Source of the DNA: Lumbricus terrestris
Lineage: Eukaryota; Annelida; Clitellata; Crassiclitellata; Lumbricidae
Assembly (NCBI GenBank): GCA_949752735.1
Contig: OX457037.1
Location: forward strand, 13,744,432-13,808,431
Length of the DNA stretch: 64,000 bases
Direction: 5' to 3'
Each line of letters begins with the position of its first letter. The stretch's first letter is position 1. Shown here one piece after another: positions 1 to 61,316 of the stretch. A model generated the notes under the pieces. It was not told the origin of the DNA. It was given only the letters and a program-made list of their open reading frames with translations, and did no database searches. Both the position numbers and the translations under genes were made by a program.

Positions 1-660
1 TCTTTAAATGTAATTTCTTTACAACTTAGTGCTTCTTGTGGTTTTGTAGCGGGTCCAGTTATTTTTAAATTAAGATTAAAACCTAAGCTGTTTGTTGTGA
101 TTTTGTAATGACAAGGACTCATTTTTATACATGAACTAGCTGAAAGAATCCAAGGATAAACTGTTGACTGAGAGAGAAGCAGTAATATTAAACACATTAA
201 TAAGTCTAAATAGAATAATAACAACATAGTAGGCCTAAGTAACATGTGCAATGTGAAACAAAATGCTGTAAACAACGAAACTGGAAAAGGTACGAAAGAT
301 TGCGATATAGCATAAACTTTAGTCATGTTGAGCTCCCAGTAAATATTAACATAAAATTCTGCAATTTCACTCTGTTATTTCACAGACCAGGTGTAACAAC
401 TTCAGAGGGTACCGTGTAGAAAATTACGAATTTAAAATTTTCTCATTGGCTTAACGGGCGCCCTAGTGTACAGCCTACAGCTGCATGCCCCAAGTCGATC
501 TACTGTTGTATATGACTCACATCTACAGAGCCTCTGGTGTATGTCCTGCGCTTTGCGCTTCTATACCGGTGTCCATGCAAAGAGACCATCTAACGGCTTG
601 TCTTATCTTGTCATAGATTTCTCAGTGTCCTGCAGCTTGAAATCAAATATGTACATATGT
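1..660. other. No recognisable gene
   Basis: AT-rich sequence before the TATG microsatellite. I see no exon, RNA gene or element end here. Confidence 0.5.
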
Positions 661-661
661 A

Positions 662-662
<1 letters not shown>

Positions 663-692
<30 letters not shown>

Positions 693-976
693 TGTATGTA
701 TGTATGTATGTATGTATGTATGTATGTATGTATGTATGTATGTATGTATGTATGTATGTATGTATGTATGCATGTATGCATGTATGCATGTATGCATGTA
801 TGCATGTATGCATGTATGCATGTATGTAAGTATGTATGTATGTATGTATGTATGTATGTATGTATGTATGTATGTATGTATGTATGTATGTATGTATGTA
901 TGTATGTATGTATGTATGTATGTATGTATGTATGTATGTATGTATGTATGTATGTATGTATGTATGTATGTATGTA
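663..976. repeat. TATG microsatellite, left part
   Basis: About 78 copies of a 4-base unit, with a block of CATG/TATG variants at roughly 770-826. It continues as short remnants at 2569-2588 and resumes at 5031, so the locus appears split by two insertions. Confidence 0.95.
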
Positions 977-985
977 CGTGTGTAT

Positions 986-2568
986 TAGACTGGTCCACAA
1001 ACCATAGCCAAAAAATTGAGTTGTTAGAATTCTTTCTCCACAAGGCTTATTTTTGCTCACTTGGGGTAGATAGTCTCCCTGTAAAATTTCAGCCTGATTG
1101 TGCAACATTTAGAGGTCAACCCATTCTGAACATTTTACTTGAATGCTGATAATGTCTTTATGGCATGTTAACCGTCATTATCACACTAATATGGCTTCCT
1201 TTAATTTGAGATCCGACCCAGAGCACTGGCTATGAGAAAACCAGTCTCTCGATTATCTACTGCAAGACTACCACGCAGCCTGGATGCACAGCAACTGCTT
1301 TAGTTTAATCATATCACTAAAGGGAGACCCCTTCCGGAAAGCCACAAAATGACCTATGATGCAGTTGTTTGTAATTGGGTGCTTGCCAGAATACCAACAC
1401 AGCTGGTGTGTAAGAAAACTGCCAAAGCTTTACCAGAACTACCTACCTCTGAAGATTCACTGACCACTATAAAGAGAAAGTGATAGGATGAAGACGACAT
1501 GTTCAAGAGTGATCTTCAAAAATTGTTCGATAATGCCTCAAAGGATGTGATGACAGAAATCCAGCAAGACTAAGATCGTGAATTCGTGATATCCTTCGAA
1601 TAGGTCCTACAAAGAGCAGACGTATTTTCCAGCAGCATGAGTGGAGTAAACTTAAAGACAGCAGCAAAAGAAAGCAGAAAGAGGCAACCGCAGGAAAAAG
1701 AGAGAATGGTGAAAACTAAAATGAAGAACCCCAGACAAAAGGCAGTTATGAAGCAGCAGGTGAATTTCTGCGTTTGCATCTGTAGAAGAATTTGATTACA
1801 TTGAAGAGTATCAGACAACCTGGATGCACAGCAACTGCTTTAGTTTAATCATATCACTAGTACGTATGCAATACATCTACACTCTACAATGTCTGCATAA
1901 ACAGCTGCTACTAACTGCCTCATTATTAAAAAAGATCCAAGAACATCATCCAGTCCTCTTTAGTTTAGTTGTCGGTGCTTTGTTTCATGTTGGCCTTCCA
2001 GACCGTAATCCTTGGTCTGTAGATGGAGATGTCACACTGGCGATTGGTTATTACATTAATTTCAGAAATACCACTTTCTAGAAGTTCGGAATAAAAGAAG
2101 GACAAGAAGCAGCTAGGTGCAATGGAAGAAAAAGAGTGCACACTGGCAGGCCTGCTATAACCTCACTGAGAAGGCAAAATGTTGTTCAGCATCGACGGAT
2201 CAAAGGAAAATATGGACCCCATAGCTACTATTGTCACTGGAAATTGTCAGGAAAAACTCTTGGCAATCCCAAAAATGGTGAACGGCATTCAAGAAGGTGA
2301 CTCTCAGGTCAATACCAGTGTTGAAGTACGGTAATTGAGAAATGGAATCTCCCCAGACATCGCTCAATGTCGCTCAGGTCGTACATTAGCCATTACCGAA
2401 CAATTTATCTACATCTGTCCAAATAGCATAAAAAGTGTCAAATGGGTTGACCTCTAAATTTCATTTGTTTGCATTAAAAAAATTTGTGATTATTATAATC
2501 ATGATAAGGAACAAAACAAGCCTTGTGGAGAACTGAAATCTGTTAGATGAATTTTGTGGACCACTCTA
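986..2568. mobile_element. hAT-like element 1 (TAGNG termini, 8-bp TSD)
   Basis: The termini are inverted: TAGACTGGTCCACAAA on the left against TAGAGTGGTCCACAAA read from the right. Subterminal TCTCCACAAGGCTT is also inverted. The flanking duplication is GTGTGTAT (978-985 and 2569-2576). Inside, a 41-bp direct repeat starts near 1277 and again near 1819. No transposase is recognisable. Confidence 0.8.
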
Positions 2569-2588
2569 GTGTGTATGTATGTATGTAT

Positions 2589-5030
2589 TAGGGTGGCCCT
2601 TAGCATACAGCCAAAAAATAAAAATCGTAAAATTTTGTCTGGCACCCTTTCAATCCATGCCAATTATAGAAATAACATTATGTTGAAAAGGATTTTGGAA
2701 TTGCAAAACATTTAGGGGTGCCCCTCGAGCGCCGAAATTTATTCTTTGACAGAAATTTGATCAATTGAATCATACAATTTCAACCAAACTATATTCAACA
2801 CACTGTCACTCATAATTTTACAGAGATGACTAAAATACACTCTAGTGATGCAACAATGCCAATGAAACAAGTGTTTACTGTTCAATTATAATTCAGTTAT
2901 TGTTCACTGATCAGCTGGTCACAGAAGTAAATGATCAGTACAGGACAATAAAATGCAGGAATCACTGCTTTCTACTAATTTGACACGAAATTTCTTTTCG
3001 TACAGTCAAGGAACTGTCGTCGATGTTCACTGACAACCTGCAGGAGAAATTGAAGCTGATCCTCATCTTTTGTTATCTTTTTTTAAGTTCTGGATGAGTG
3101 CCACACCTCGTCCAGCTCTATCATTGACGACAGCCAACCCTTTGAGTACTGCTTGTGCTTCTCGAAATGCTTCATGCTCTCCCCAAAGAGCAGGATCTTT
3201 GGAAAGCATCGTCTCAGATAGTCCATGCAGACCAAGCACCTGGAACAGTTTCTTGGAGTTGGTTGTACAGTATTGTTCCAGGCCGCTGGTGCCAAGAAAT
3301 GCATCTGACCACACTGGGTCGTTTAGGCGGATGATCTGGGGTTACTTATTCCATGGCAGCAATCATTAGCTTCTTGGAGTCATTTAATACCCTTGAATCA
3401 AAAAGAGCAAGCCCAATAAGCTCTTCAAAACAAATACCAGAGATGAAGCCCTAGCTTCTTGCTTGTAGCAGAGGAAATTGTAGTATGTGGATATGTGAGA
3501 AGGTTTGCCATGAGAGTGAAGTCATTCAGAGGAGCCTCCACAGCAATTGGCGCAGCTATCCAGGCTTTCAGGTAGATAACAACTGAAAATATGGCAATAT
3601 CACGAATGCTGCGTTCTTCTGCAGCAGTCTTCTTGAACTGAGCACGAAAGAGCCACATCTTTATGGTATAGATGACTTTTGCCATCCATCGTGCCCGGTG
3701 CATAGCGCCAGGTATTCGAAACCGAATTCTACGAGAAGGAACACCTTCAAGAAAGACAACTGAGAGCTCGAGAAATTCCATGTAATCGTCTCATGGCTGT
3801 GCAGTTGCTAAATGTCTATGAGCAAACTCCAAGATTATCAGAACGGTGTTGGGCGCAGTTACTTAATTTTTACTAGTGTTAGTGCCGCAGGTTTTGTTTC
3901 CTTTACAACCAACATCAGGCCCACCACTTTCATCACTTGATTCTTCATCACTTGAACAGGAATCGGTATCCAGTAGGCCTACTAACTGGCTTGTACACGC
4001 CGCGAGCTCTTCCTGTGCTCTTTTTTTTAGCGCATCTATTCGACTTCCTTCCGTTCCTGTGCACGCTGTCTTCGACGCATATCCACCATGTCAGCTGCCC
4101 AACTAAACCTGGACGTCCCTTCTGCCTTTGAGAGAGTAGAAAGTCTCTGTCTTCAGGATTGGAAATCATTGTGAGAGCGTCTGCATGGGCAATATCAAAC
4201 AGGTCATCTAGTCTCTCCAAAAATTTCTCCTCCTTAATCTTGTGACCTGTAGCTGTTCGGTGTCTATGCTTTTGAAGTCCTTTCCATTCCACGAACACCG
4301 ACTCCAACTTGTCAATGCAATGCCTTTTGCCTCTTACAGGTATAGGCTACCACCTCGCTTCCAAAATAGAGTCGCTTTTTCTATAACCTGTTGACTGGAA
4401 TAACGGACTGTCTGCTTGCCAACTTTGAGTAGATGCATGAAGTATCCAAAGGTTTGACGATACGATGGCAACTTTGCTCCAAGAATTTCAGGCTCATAAG
4501 AGCCAAGTAGATAGACACTTGTTTTCCCTCGCGTTTGCATAATTAATTATGAATAATTATTTGTAATATTTCATATTTACTATGTCTGACAATGTAGGCC
4601 TATACCTTTGTTTCCAATAGTAGACTAAAATCAAAATTCTTTCCTTGCATTAAGCAACTCTTCATAAAATATTGCCACCTTTATTCAACCAGACAACAAA
4701 CGTTAATCAAACATATATTTGAAATTGTACCAAAATTTTAGAGTTCACGTAATTTTAATAAGTTAGTAAGTACTAAATATTAAATGTTGAAGCATTGCAA
4801 ACATTAGTAGGCCGACAGAATGTATTAAAGCACTGAAAATGTCAGTTTGCAATTCCAATTATAATTTGGAAGTTTACTCGTACATTACTGAAACATGAGA
4901 GCTCGGGGGGCACCCCTAAATATTGCCCTATTGAAAAGATTTTTTGCACAAATTATTTTCTTCATAATTGAAATAGATTGGAGGGGTGCCAGCAGATTAT
5001 TTTTAACTTTCATTTTTAAGGGCCGCCCTA
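2589..5030. mobile_element. hAT-like element 2 with transposase remnants
   Basis: Termini are TAGGGTGGCCCTTA and, from the right, TAGGGCGGCCCTTA, flanked by GTATGTAT (2581-2588, 5031-5038). A second inverted pair lies inside (AGGGGTGCCCC near 2714; GGGGCACCCCT near 4906). The minus strand from about 4540 to 3063 carries broken, frameshifted coding remnants with MHRARWMAKVIY, YLKAWIAAPIAVEAP, LHLWYLF and VVNDRAGRGVALI. From memory these resemble a widespread invertebrate transposon protein, but I cannot name its superfamily. Confidence 0.8.
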
Positions 5031-5238
5031 GTATGTATGTATGTATGTATGTATGTATGTATGTATGTATGTATGTATGTACTATGTATGTATGTATGTA
5101 TGTATGTATGTATGTATGTATGTATGTATGTATGTATGTATGTATGTATGTATGTATGTATGTATGTATGTATGTATGTATGTATGTATGTATGTATGTA
5201 TGTATGTATGTATGTATGTATGTATGTATGTATGTATG
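5031..5238. repeat. TATG microsatellite, right part
   Basis: The array resumes directly after element 2 with the same unit and register, plus one short interruption near 5080. Confidence 0.95.
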
Positions 5239-5519
5239 ACAGTGTCCATTCCGTTGGCAGTATGGTGTAGATGATCAAGCAGATGAAATATGGATGGAAG
5301 GATGGAAGGATACAATTATAAATAACAACTCCCGAACCAAACAAACATAATACAATCATGGCAGTGAACATAATACTTTTAACATAATTTGGTTAAGAAG
5401 GGAGACCCAGTAGGGATGGACAATCCCGCTAATAGTAATATGGCCACACATTAATCTTGTAAAATATAAAAAAATAATAGCACACGACATCATATTCAAT
5501 TGCAGGAACACAAAGATCA

Positions 5520-5860
5520 TAAGGAGGAGAATTTTTTATTAATATGCAATCGACATATAGAGTACAATGCAGCTAAATCAACAAGAAAAACGACTCTTAA
5601 ATAATCACTTATCTAAGGACTTAACTAACGGCTTGGCGAAACCACTGAGTAGAAACCATAACTATTAAATATCAGAAAGTGTTTTAAGTAGATATTGTCG
5701 AAGTTTATGCTCAAAATAATATGATCTACATGTAGTATTAGGTAGGGAATGAAGATATGTAGGAAGAGAGTTCCAACGTTTGGAGCCAGTACATTTTATA
5801 GAGAATAGACGAGTGTTAGTGTGTGCGTAGGGAAGGTCATAAGCAGTTAATTTCCTAATG
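5520..5860 (-). mobile_element. LINE 3' end (jockey/CR1-like), fragment
   Basis: The minus strand reads SKRWNSLPTYLHSLPN and FEHKLRQYLL, the typical end of the reverse-transcriptase ORF of this LINE group. It is 5' truncated, and nothing else of the element is visible. Confidence 0.55.
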
Positions 5861-5907
5861 GATAAGAGTGACGGTCACAGGTAAGGTTAAATAAATCATT
5901 AAATACA

Positions 5908-6412
5908 ATTTTTTATATATCACATATAATTGTTTAAATCTAAATCACATACGTATAATATTGATCGTGCACAAATCACACATGATTAATTATAATTTCA
6001 TCGCATAATGTTTAGCCTACATAGGCTACCTTATGACATCAATACACTGTTCCTTTTTGACAATAAATCTTCCATTCAAAAACTAATTAAAAAATTGTCC
6101 ATAGCGAAAGCGGGTTAGCCTAAATAGGCTAATCCTTATTTTCTGAAAAACATCAAATACAATCTTTTTCATATATCACATATAATCTTTATCACAAATC
6201 ACATACATAATGTAGGCTATAGCCTAATATTGATTGTGCACAAATTACACATAATTATAATTTTCATCACATAATGTTTAGCCTATACATCGGCTACCTT
6301 ATAACATCAATACACTGTTCCTTTGTTTTGACAATAAATCTTCCAAAACTAATTAAAAATTTTATCCACAGTGAAAGTGGGTTAGCCTTGACAGGCTAAT
6401 CCTTGTTTTCTG
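5908..6412. repeat. Tandem duplication, about 250-bp unit, two copies
   Basis: Copy one (about 5908-6150) and copy two (about 6165-6412) share the same order of landmarks: ATATCACATATAAT, GTGCACAAAT, CATAATGTTTAGCCTA, CAATACACTGTTCCTTT, GACAATAAATCTTCC and GGGTTAGCCT. They differ by small indels. Confidence 0.8.
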
Positions 6413-6950
6413 AAAATTGCATAAGATTCCATCATTAAGTTCCAGAGCAGGGCTTTTTTAACGTGCAGTTGCAAAAAAATTATGCAGTTGTAAAAGTAGC
6501 CTAGTTAGGCTATGTGCAGTGGAAATCATTAAAAAAGGTAATTGCAGGCCTGTTTAGCCTAACCACGGAAGAAGAAGGACATGTGCATACAAAAATAAGC
6601 CGGAAAGTGACATAAAACAATTTTCAAGTTGATGACTAAAAAGGTCATGTTTTAAATATTGTTACTTTTCAGCAAGTTACATAGTTCACAGTCCTCTTTT
6701 TAGCTTTTCGGTCTCCTTCCGTGCGACATGTAGGGCCTAAGCTTACCTTTCGCTAAGATGTTTAAGTTAAAGAGGACGTGATAAAACAAAATAATGGCAA
6801 CAGCAATAAAAAATACACGAAACAAAAAATAACTAGGAAACTTGGGTTAAAATCGTCAATTGATTTGGATAACTTAAGTAATTAATTCATGGACTGTTAC
6901 GTCATCAGAAATCCGTTGACAATCAGACTACATTAAGAGCTAATTAGGTA
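6413..6950. other. No recognisable gene
   Basis: AT-rich, with no exon or element end that I can support. The only candidate signal, just below 7013, is the ATTAAA noted with the terminal exon. Confidence 0.4.
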
Positions 6951-7012
6951 ATGGAAATGTGTTTGTTGTTTAATAAGCGCAAGCTAGGCTATTTAACATT
7001 GTCGTTAGCCTT

Positions 7013-7243
7013 TCATTTTCTTGCTTCCTTCGGCTTTCCATCGCTGGGCACTTTCTCTCCCGCGTTCTGCTTTTCCTTGTTGAGCACTTTCTCTCTGAAA
7101 GCCGGCTTTCCATCGCCTGGCACTTTCTCTCCTCCATTATGCTTTTCTTTGTTGAGCACTGTTTCTCCAGAATTCCGCTTTTCATCGCTGGGTAATTTCT
7201 CTCCCGCATTCGGCTGTCCATTGTCGAGCGCCTTTCGGTCAGC
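7013..7243 (-). CDS. Candidate 3' terminal exon, 24-residue repeats
   Basis: A pyrimidine-rich tract ending TTTAACAG gives a good acceptor at 7244-7245. Read in phase 1, the phase leaving CUB-A4, the sequence is open to a TGA just below 7013. It encodes about three copies of a 24-residue Lys/Glu/Gly-rich repeat (72-bp DNA period; motifs NAGEKVPSDGKP and EKVLNKEK). ATTAAA, a common poly(A) signal variant, lies about 40 bases past the stop at 6969-6974. The link to the CUB gene is inference: because 72 is divisible by 3, any open frame in the repeat stays open, so openness alone is weak evidence. Confidence 0.35.
   Translation of the reverse strand, partial: ADRKALDNGQPNAGEKLPSDEKRNSGETVLNKEKHNGGEKVPGDGKPAFREKVLNKEKQNAGEKVPSDGKPKEARK
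7036..7240. repeat. 72-bp tandem repeat, about three copies
   Basis: Units start near 7036, 7108 and 7180 (landmark TTCCATCG or TTTCATCG), with 70-80% identity by eye. This is the DNA basis of the 24-residue repeat on the minus strand. Confidence 0.85.
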
Positions 7244-7328
7244 TGTTAAACATAAACAGAAAAAATAGACAGCCAGATAGACTGAAGCACAGACACCCTG
7301 CGAGCATAAGTGCATTGTAGGACTACTC

Positions 7329-7450
7329 AGGCTTAAAGTGTGACTGGACGGTCATGGATGAAGTCCAGTCGCTTATTTGCAAATATGAACGACGTCCTGC
7401 CACTTGTTAGGCCAGAGCAGCCAGGAAAGGTAAGAGGCGTCCATGCATGC
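7329..7450. repeat. Dispersed repeat, copy 1
   Basis: CTTAAAGTGTGACTGGACGG and the following GTCATGG, GTCCAGTC, CACTTGTT and GGCGTCCATGCA blocks recur in the same order near 46134-46310. No terminal repeats or coding potential are recognised. Confidence 0.6.
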
Positions 7451-7510
7451 ACTTCTTTGTCTACTTTATAAGCACAAGGCCTAATAAAGAGGCGGTTCAT
7501 AAGTGTTCGA

Positions 7511-7549
7511 ACACACACGCACACACACACACGCACGCACGCACACACA
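7511..7549. repeat. CA/CG dinucleotide repeat
   Basis: A short array of alternating CA and GCAC units. Confidence 0.85.
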
Positions 7550-8150
7550 AAATAAGCTGCATAGCCTACAAAATATCCTACATTATTCTGTTTTATTCGG
7601 GCTTGTAAGTTGTAACTGGCACTGTCAGACAGTCAGAGTAGGCTACAAGAAGTGACGGAGGGCCAGTACAGGCTGGCACTATCTAAGCTTAGGCCAAGGT
7701 TGTTGACAATCTTTCCGTGAGCTGTGCTAATAGCAGTAGGCTTAGAGAGTCGACCCTAGTGATTAGCCTACTTAGCGATTGAGAGAGTTTTTCTGTGATG
7801 TTAATATTCCAATCGCTAGGTGGCAGATCAGATAATCATCATCGAACGTAAAGTTGCTCACAGTTTGTTCCTAAGATTGTACGCCTAATTTTGTCTATAA
7901 GCAGACCGCCTTGCATTTCTAAGTAAAGCCATAAGTCCATATGAAACATAGGCTAATCACGTGATGTTCTCCGTGATTGAAGCGAACATAAGGCAAAGTG
8001 TTTCGTTAGTATTAAAGGTGTTCGTTAATTAATAATTCTATAGCTGCAAATGGAATAATTATTGCTAAGACTACAAACTACCGTGGACAGGTGGTGATGG
8101 CTTTGTAATGGTAGCCTATTAATTTTGAAGTAATTTCATAGCAACCCAAT
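7550..8150. other. No recognisable gene
   Basis: Sequence upstream of the tRNA gene. Nothing further can be supported. Confidence 0.4.
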
Positions 8151-8160
8151 TAACAGCACA

Positions 8161-8232
8161 GGGGATGTAGCTCAGCGGTAGAGCGTTCGCTTTGCATGCG
8201 AAAGGCCCCGGGTTCGAGACCCGGCATCTCCA
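8161..8232 (+). tRNA. tRNA-Ala (anticodon TGC)
   Basis: A full cloverleaf: 7-bp acceptor stem GGGGATG/CATCTCC with one G-T pair, D arm GCTCAGCGGTAGAGC, anticodon stem TTCGC/GCGAA with loop TTTGCAT, T arm CCGGG-TTCGAGA-CCCGG, then discriminator A. Internal A and B boxes are intact, and a TTTTTT terminator follows at about 8236. There is no intron and no encoded CCA. It lies opposite in sense to the CUB gene, between A4 and the candidate last exon. Confidence 0.95.
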
Positions 8233-8634
8233 AATTTTTTAGAAGCCATTGTGTCACACCATCTCGGGCTAATGTTTCCTCTTCAAGACGAGTTGCTAAA
8301 TTGCTATACAGTGCATTACGGAGAATAATAACCACCATTGCAACACTAAAAAAACAAAAACCATGGCTAACGTAAAAGCAGGGCAGACGCAATTTTTCAA
8401 CACGCAAAACCAGACCAAATGACAAGTTGCAACAAAATTAATTGAAGCGAAACCTTACAGTGCTGGTGTCCAGAGGTGTAGCCTAGTCAGGCCTTAGAAA
8501 GATAGTAGTCATGAGACATTTTGGCATTTTAAAAAGCATTGCTCCCTCCCACATACCCAAATGAAAATTCAGCGGATTTGAGGATATTGTGTGAGTTGTA
8601 ATTATTTCTCAGTGGAGTTTAAGGCAGTGGCGGT

Positions 8635-8855
8635 GCCAGGATTTCAGTTTTTTTTTTGGGGGGGGGGGGTGAAGCCCCGCGGCGAAATTTTCACATTTTC
8701 ATCTTTTCATCCGTCAAAATTTCTGACGACCTTTTTTTAGTCATCGACCGAAAATCGTGGATTTTTCAATGAAAAAAATTCGAATAGCCCTTTTTTAGGG
8801 GGGGCTGAGCCTCTTGTAGGGGGCTTAGCCCCAGGCTCCCCTAGCGCCGCCATTG
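8635..8855. mobile_element. hAT MITE, 221 bp
   Basis: Inverted termini CAGTGGCGGTGCCAGG and, from the right, CAATGGCGGCGCTAGG, flanked by the exact 8-bp duplication GTTTAAGG (8627-8634, 8856-8863). The interior holds a poly-G tract and repeats of TTTTTAGGGGG type, with no coding capacity. Confidence 0.85.
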
Positions 8856-9160
8856 GTTTAAGGTGGTCACAAACCACCTCAAACTATCCCGTGGCAACGC
8901 CACAAGGAGGATAAAGGCTATAGGGGCCCACTGAAATAACTGGTGTATCAGATTCCACCAGAGACCAGCAATCCATGCTTTCGCGTTCTCACTTTTACTC
9001 CACCCGGAAAAGGCCAATGTAAGGTAATTATGTGCGACGTTGAAAATAATAAGTATTACAGTGCGGATATTTAGCATACACTCGTTTGCAATTTTCAAAG
9101 TAGTCTAAGGTAGTATAATGGGGATATGTCAACGTCGATCAGAATAGCTGTTTCGCTCAC

Positions 9161-58618
<49,458 letters not shown>

Positions 58619-58639
58619 CTGCATTGGATAATTAATTAT

Positions 58640-59135
58640 TATCAAATTTAACCGCCGTGCAGTAGTAGTAGCAAGGCCGTAGTGCGCAGGCGTAGGGGAA
58701 ATTTCTGCAGATTTACTACCATTCAACCTCTGCCCGAAAAAATCCAGTCTCATTGGCGTCGTGCACTTATCAGCCTAGTCATTGATGTCTCTTCAGAAGC
58801 AAACTTTCTGTTCCGCCTCGACCCGACGAGAAGTGGAAGCGGGAAAAATAACCCAGGAAGCGGCCATTTTTTAGGGACCCAAGTTGGGCAGTTTTTGGCC
58901 TATGTACAAAAATGATTTATGTCGTTCAAAGTAGGCCTATTATATTGCTGACACTTAGTTACAATCAGTTTGAACTTCAAATGAACAACTGAATAATTTC
59001 ATAATTATTGTCCACAAAGGAGTAAATAGGCCAATATATTGTAAGTAGTGCCCGCACTTTATCACTTCAATTTATTTTTAACGCTTTCCTACTATAGCCT
59101 AGGCCTAGCCTTAAGATAGAATAGGGACCTGTGGC
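58640..59135. other. No recognisable gene
   Basis: Begins with a scrap (GCAAGGCCGTAG near 58672) like the terminus of the MITE nested in the twin hAT elements. Otherwise nothing is recognised. Confidence 0.4.
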
Positions 59136-59143
59136 AGCTCTAC

Positions 59144-59992
59144 TAGGGCTGCCAACTTTTGGTTTTGCCATTCCGGGACGCCTTCACTGCAGCCTCTCGA
59201 TGTGCCATTACCAATTTACACAATCTAGGCCTACAGAAGCGCATAATGTAACAAAGTTGTGTCAGCCCAGTATAGAATCTACATTCTACATCTACAATCT
59301 ACTAAAAAGTTCTTAATAATTTCAGATAAATCATCAAAAGACATAATTTTATGGCCTAAATTTAAGACAAGAATCAACCTCAAGAAGAAGCATTTGAAAC
59401 TCCAGTCAAATAGGCTTATTAGAGTAAGACCTATGAGCCCAAATTGAGGAAAGTTCTGTGACCGGAGACCAGAAATTATATTAAACTTAAGGCCTATACT
59501 AACATTTTTATAGGGCCTATTTTTATGTGCAGTTCCAGAACACAGGGCACAAAGTCGCAGAAATAAGCACATGTCATGCTAATAGTTGTGCTTTAATAAG
59601 CTGGTGAACTCTTGGTGCTCAGGTAAACGCGATAGTTAGACAACAGATCGTTCAAGATGCTTAAGGCTCTCTCGCAAAAGCATTAAAACTGGACACAATA
59701 ATATTATGCTAAACCGAAAACCGAGTATAAGTGATTTGTAAAGTTTTGAAGACTTTAACTCCGATGTTCAGCCAACAATAATTATTAATGTAGCCTAATG
59801 TATAGGTCTGATAGAAAGCAGAACATAAAAATCATCGAGTTTAGTAAGAAAAAACAATATAAACAATAATTGTGCTAAGTGGATCTCGATCTGGAAAAAA
59901 TTCAGGGACAATTTGAGATCAATCCGGGACACGGGACGCACAGGGTCGATTCCGGGACTGTCCCGGCGAATCCGGGACGGTTGGCAGCCCTA
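59144..59992. mobile_element. hAT-like element, TAGGGCTGCCAAC ends
   Basis: Both ends read TAGGGCTGCCAAC from outside, flanked by the exact 8-bp duplication AGCTCTAC (59136-59143, 59993-60000). TCCGGGACG-type repeats lie near both ends, like the CCGGGAC repeats of the element at 18907. No coding sequence recognised. Confidence 0.85.
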
Positions 59993-60011
59993 AGCTCTAC
60001 CGATGGGCGAA

Positions 60012-60368
60012 GGAGTACGTTTTGGCGCTGCCGTTTTGGCGCCGGACGTTTTGGTGCCTAAATCTAAGTTGGATTGATAAAACGAATTCTTGACGTAAGT
60101 TGAAGCTGGATTTATGGAAATAATTGTTCCTGTCAATGAAAGCTGGATGAAACTAAGCCTTTGCTTTAATAGAAGCTGGATGTATTGAATTTTTCTCCCT
60201 AAAATAGAAGTGGGTTTTACGTGAAAAATGTATCTATAAATGGAAGCTGGATTGATAAAAAAACTTATTGGAAAAATAGAAATTGTATCGATGAAAACCT
60301 TTTTGCCTCAAATAAAAGTGGGATTAGAAACAATTTATTCATTAAATAGGAGCTGGACTGATGACAAA
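60012..60368. mobile_element. Fold-back-set element, CGTTTTGGCGCC terminus
   Basis: Begins GGAGTACGTTTTGGCGC with three copies of a CGTTTTGGCGCYG-type unit, then eight or nine diverged copies of an AGAAGCTGGATTGATAAAA-type unit. No right terminus is seen. Confidence 0.55.
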
Positions 60369-60374
60369 GTGTTT

Positions 60375-61120
60375 GCTGTACGCGGTTCGAATCCCGTAGC
60401 GCCCTCTGGGTTTAGTTGATCCTCCATTACCAAGTTAGCAGCTTAAGTACACAGGACTTCAAAATCCATTGCACCTGGAAGCAAGTACCACTTCACCTTC
60501 TCGGATTATAAATGATAAAACCAGGGAACACTTTGAACTCTTATTGTCACAGATGAATTTTGAGGATGTCAGTAAACATTGTGTAGATAAGGATCCCAAT
60601 AGAGCTTATGAGCACTTTGTCAGGGCCGTTTTAAGGAATTTTGGGGCCCTATAGGCACAAACACTAGGTCTAATTCTAAACGTAACTATATGAGTCTCAT
60701 CTAGTCCCCCTCTTCTGAGGGAAATCAAGGTTTCTGGAGAACGGATACCCAGTATTTGCCGGTCGCTCACTGAGACGCGTAGTTCCAAGTGGGGACGGGC
60801 AAGGGGAGAGAATGTACCCCTCCCCACCAGAAAATTTTGAATTTTGAATTTTTACATTGCAATGGCAGAATTTTAAGCTGCCATTTTATTAAAATTCCTC
60901 AACTATGGTAGTGCTGACCTGAATAGTCTAAGACTTCAATAAATATTCTTACAACTACAACCTGTCTAAGAAAAACTGTGCAAAATTGTTTTGTCAGAAC
61001 TTCGTCAAATTTCCACCAATCTTAATAACTTTTGTTAGGTAGACGGCAAAATGGCTGAAATTTTATGCTTTATATAAATTTTCCACCTCACCTGATTCAT
61101 ATAACCGCCCTATTTTGTTA
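60375..61120. other. No recognisable gene
   Basis: Mixed AT-rich sequence. A stretch near 60640-60880 vaguely resembles 19180-19340 and could be an old repeat. Confidence 0.35.
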
Positions 61121-61129
61121 AACACAGAT

Positions 61130-61316
61130 GTGCCAATTTTTCATATAACGGCGTCTCGAAGCTTGGCTGCACTGAAATCCATTGCATTGAGTCGGATGTC
61201 AAAGTGAATGGGGCATAGGCCTACTATCGAAACAACCTTCTTGCCCAGAAGATGCCGTCAGACATACGCCGGATATTTCAGGGCGAGTTTATTGTCTTTC
61301 AACAGGATGGCGCCCC
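61130..61316 (+). pseudogene. Tc1/mariner transposase fragment
   Basis: The plus strand reads VSKLGCTEIHCIESDVKVNG, YYRNNLLAQKMPSDIRR and EFIVFQQDGAP, with the second catalytic Asp. The match stops exactly where the fold-back element starts. A one-base break lies near 61222. Confidence 0.65.

Noticed and set aside
466..1149. Open frames of Met-Tyr-Val-Cys or His-Thr-Tyr-Ile repeats over the TATG arrays (also 4895-5371)
   Set aside because: They are open only because a TATG repeat lacks stops in its frames; no sequence outside the array supports coding.
8841..9098. AWIAG on the minus strand, like the AWIA motif of the TAGNG element protein
   Set aside because: Five residues only; the surrounding frame does not match, and no terminal repeats or duplication are found here.
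60380..60405. CGCGGTTCGAATCCCGTAG resembling a tRNA T arm
   Set aside because: A B-box match only; the stem does not pair and no D or anticodon arm precedes it.
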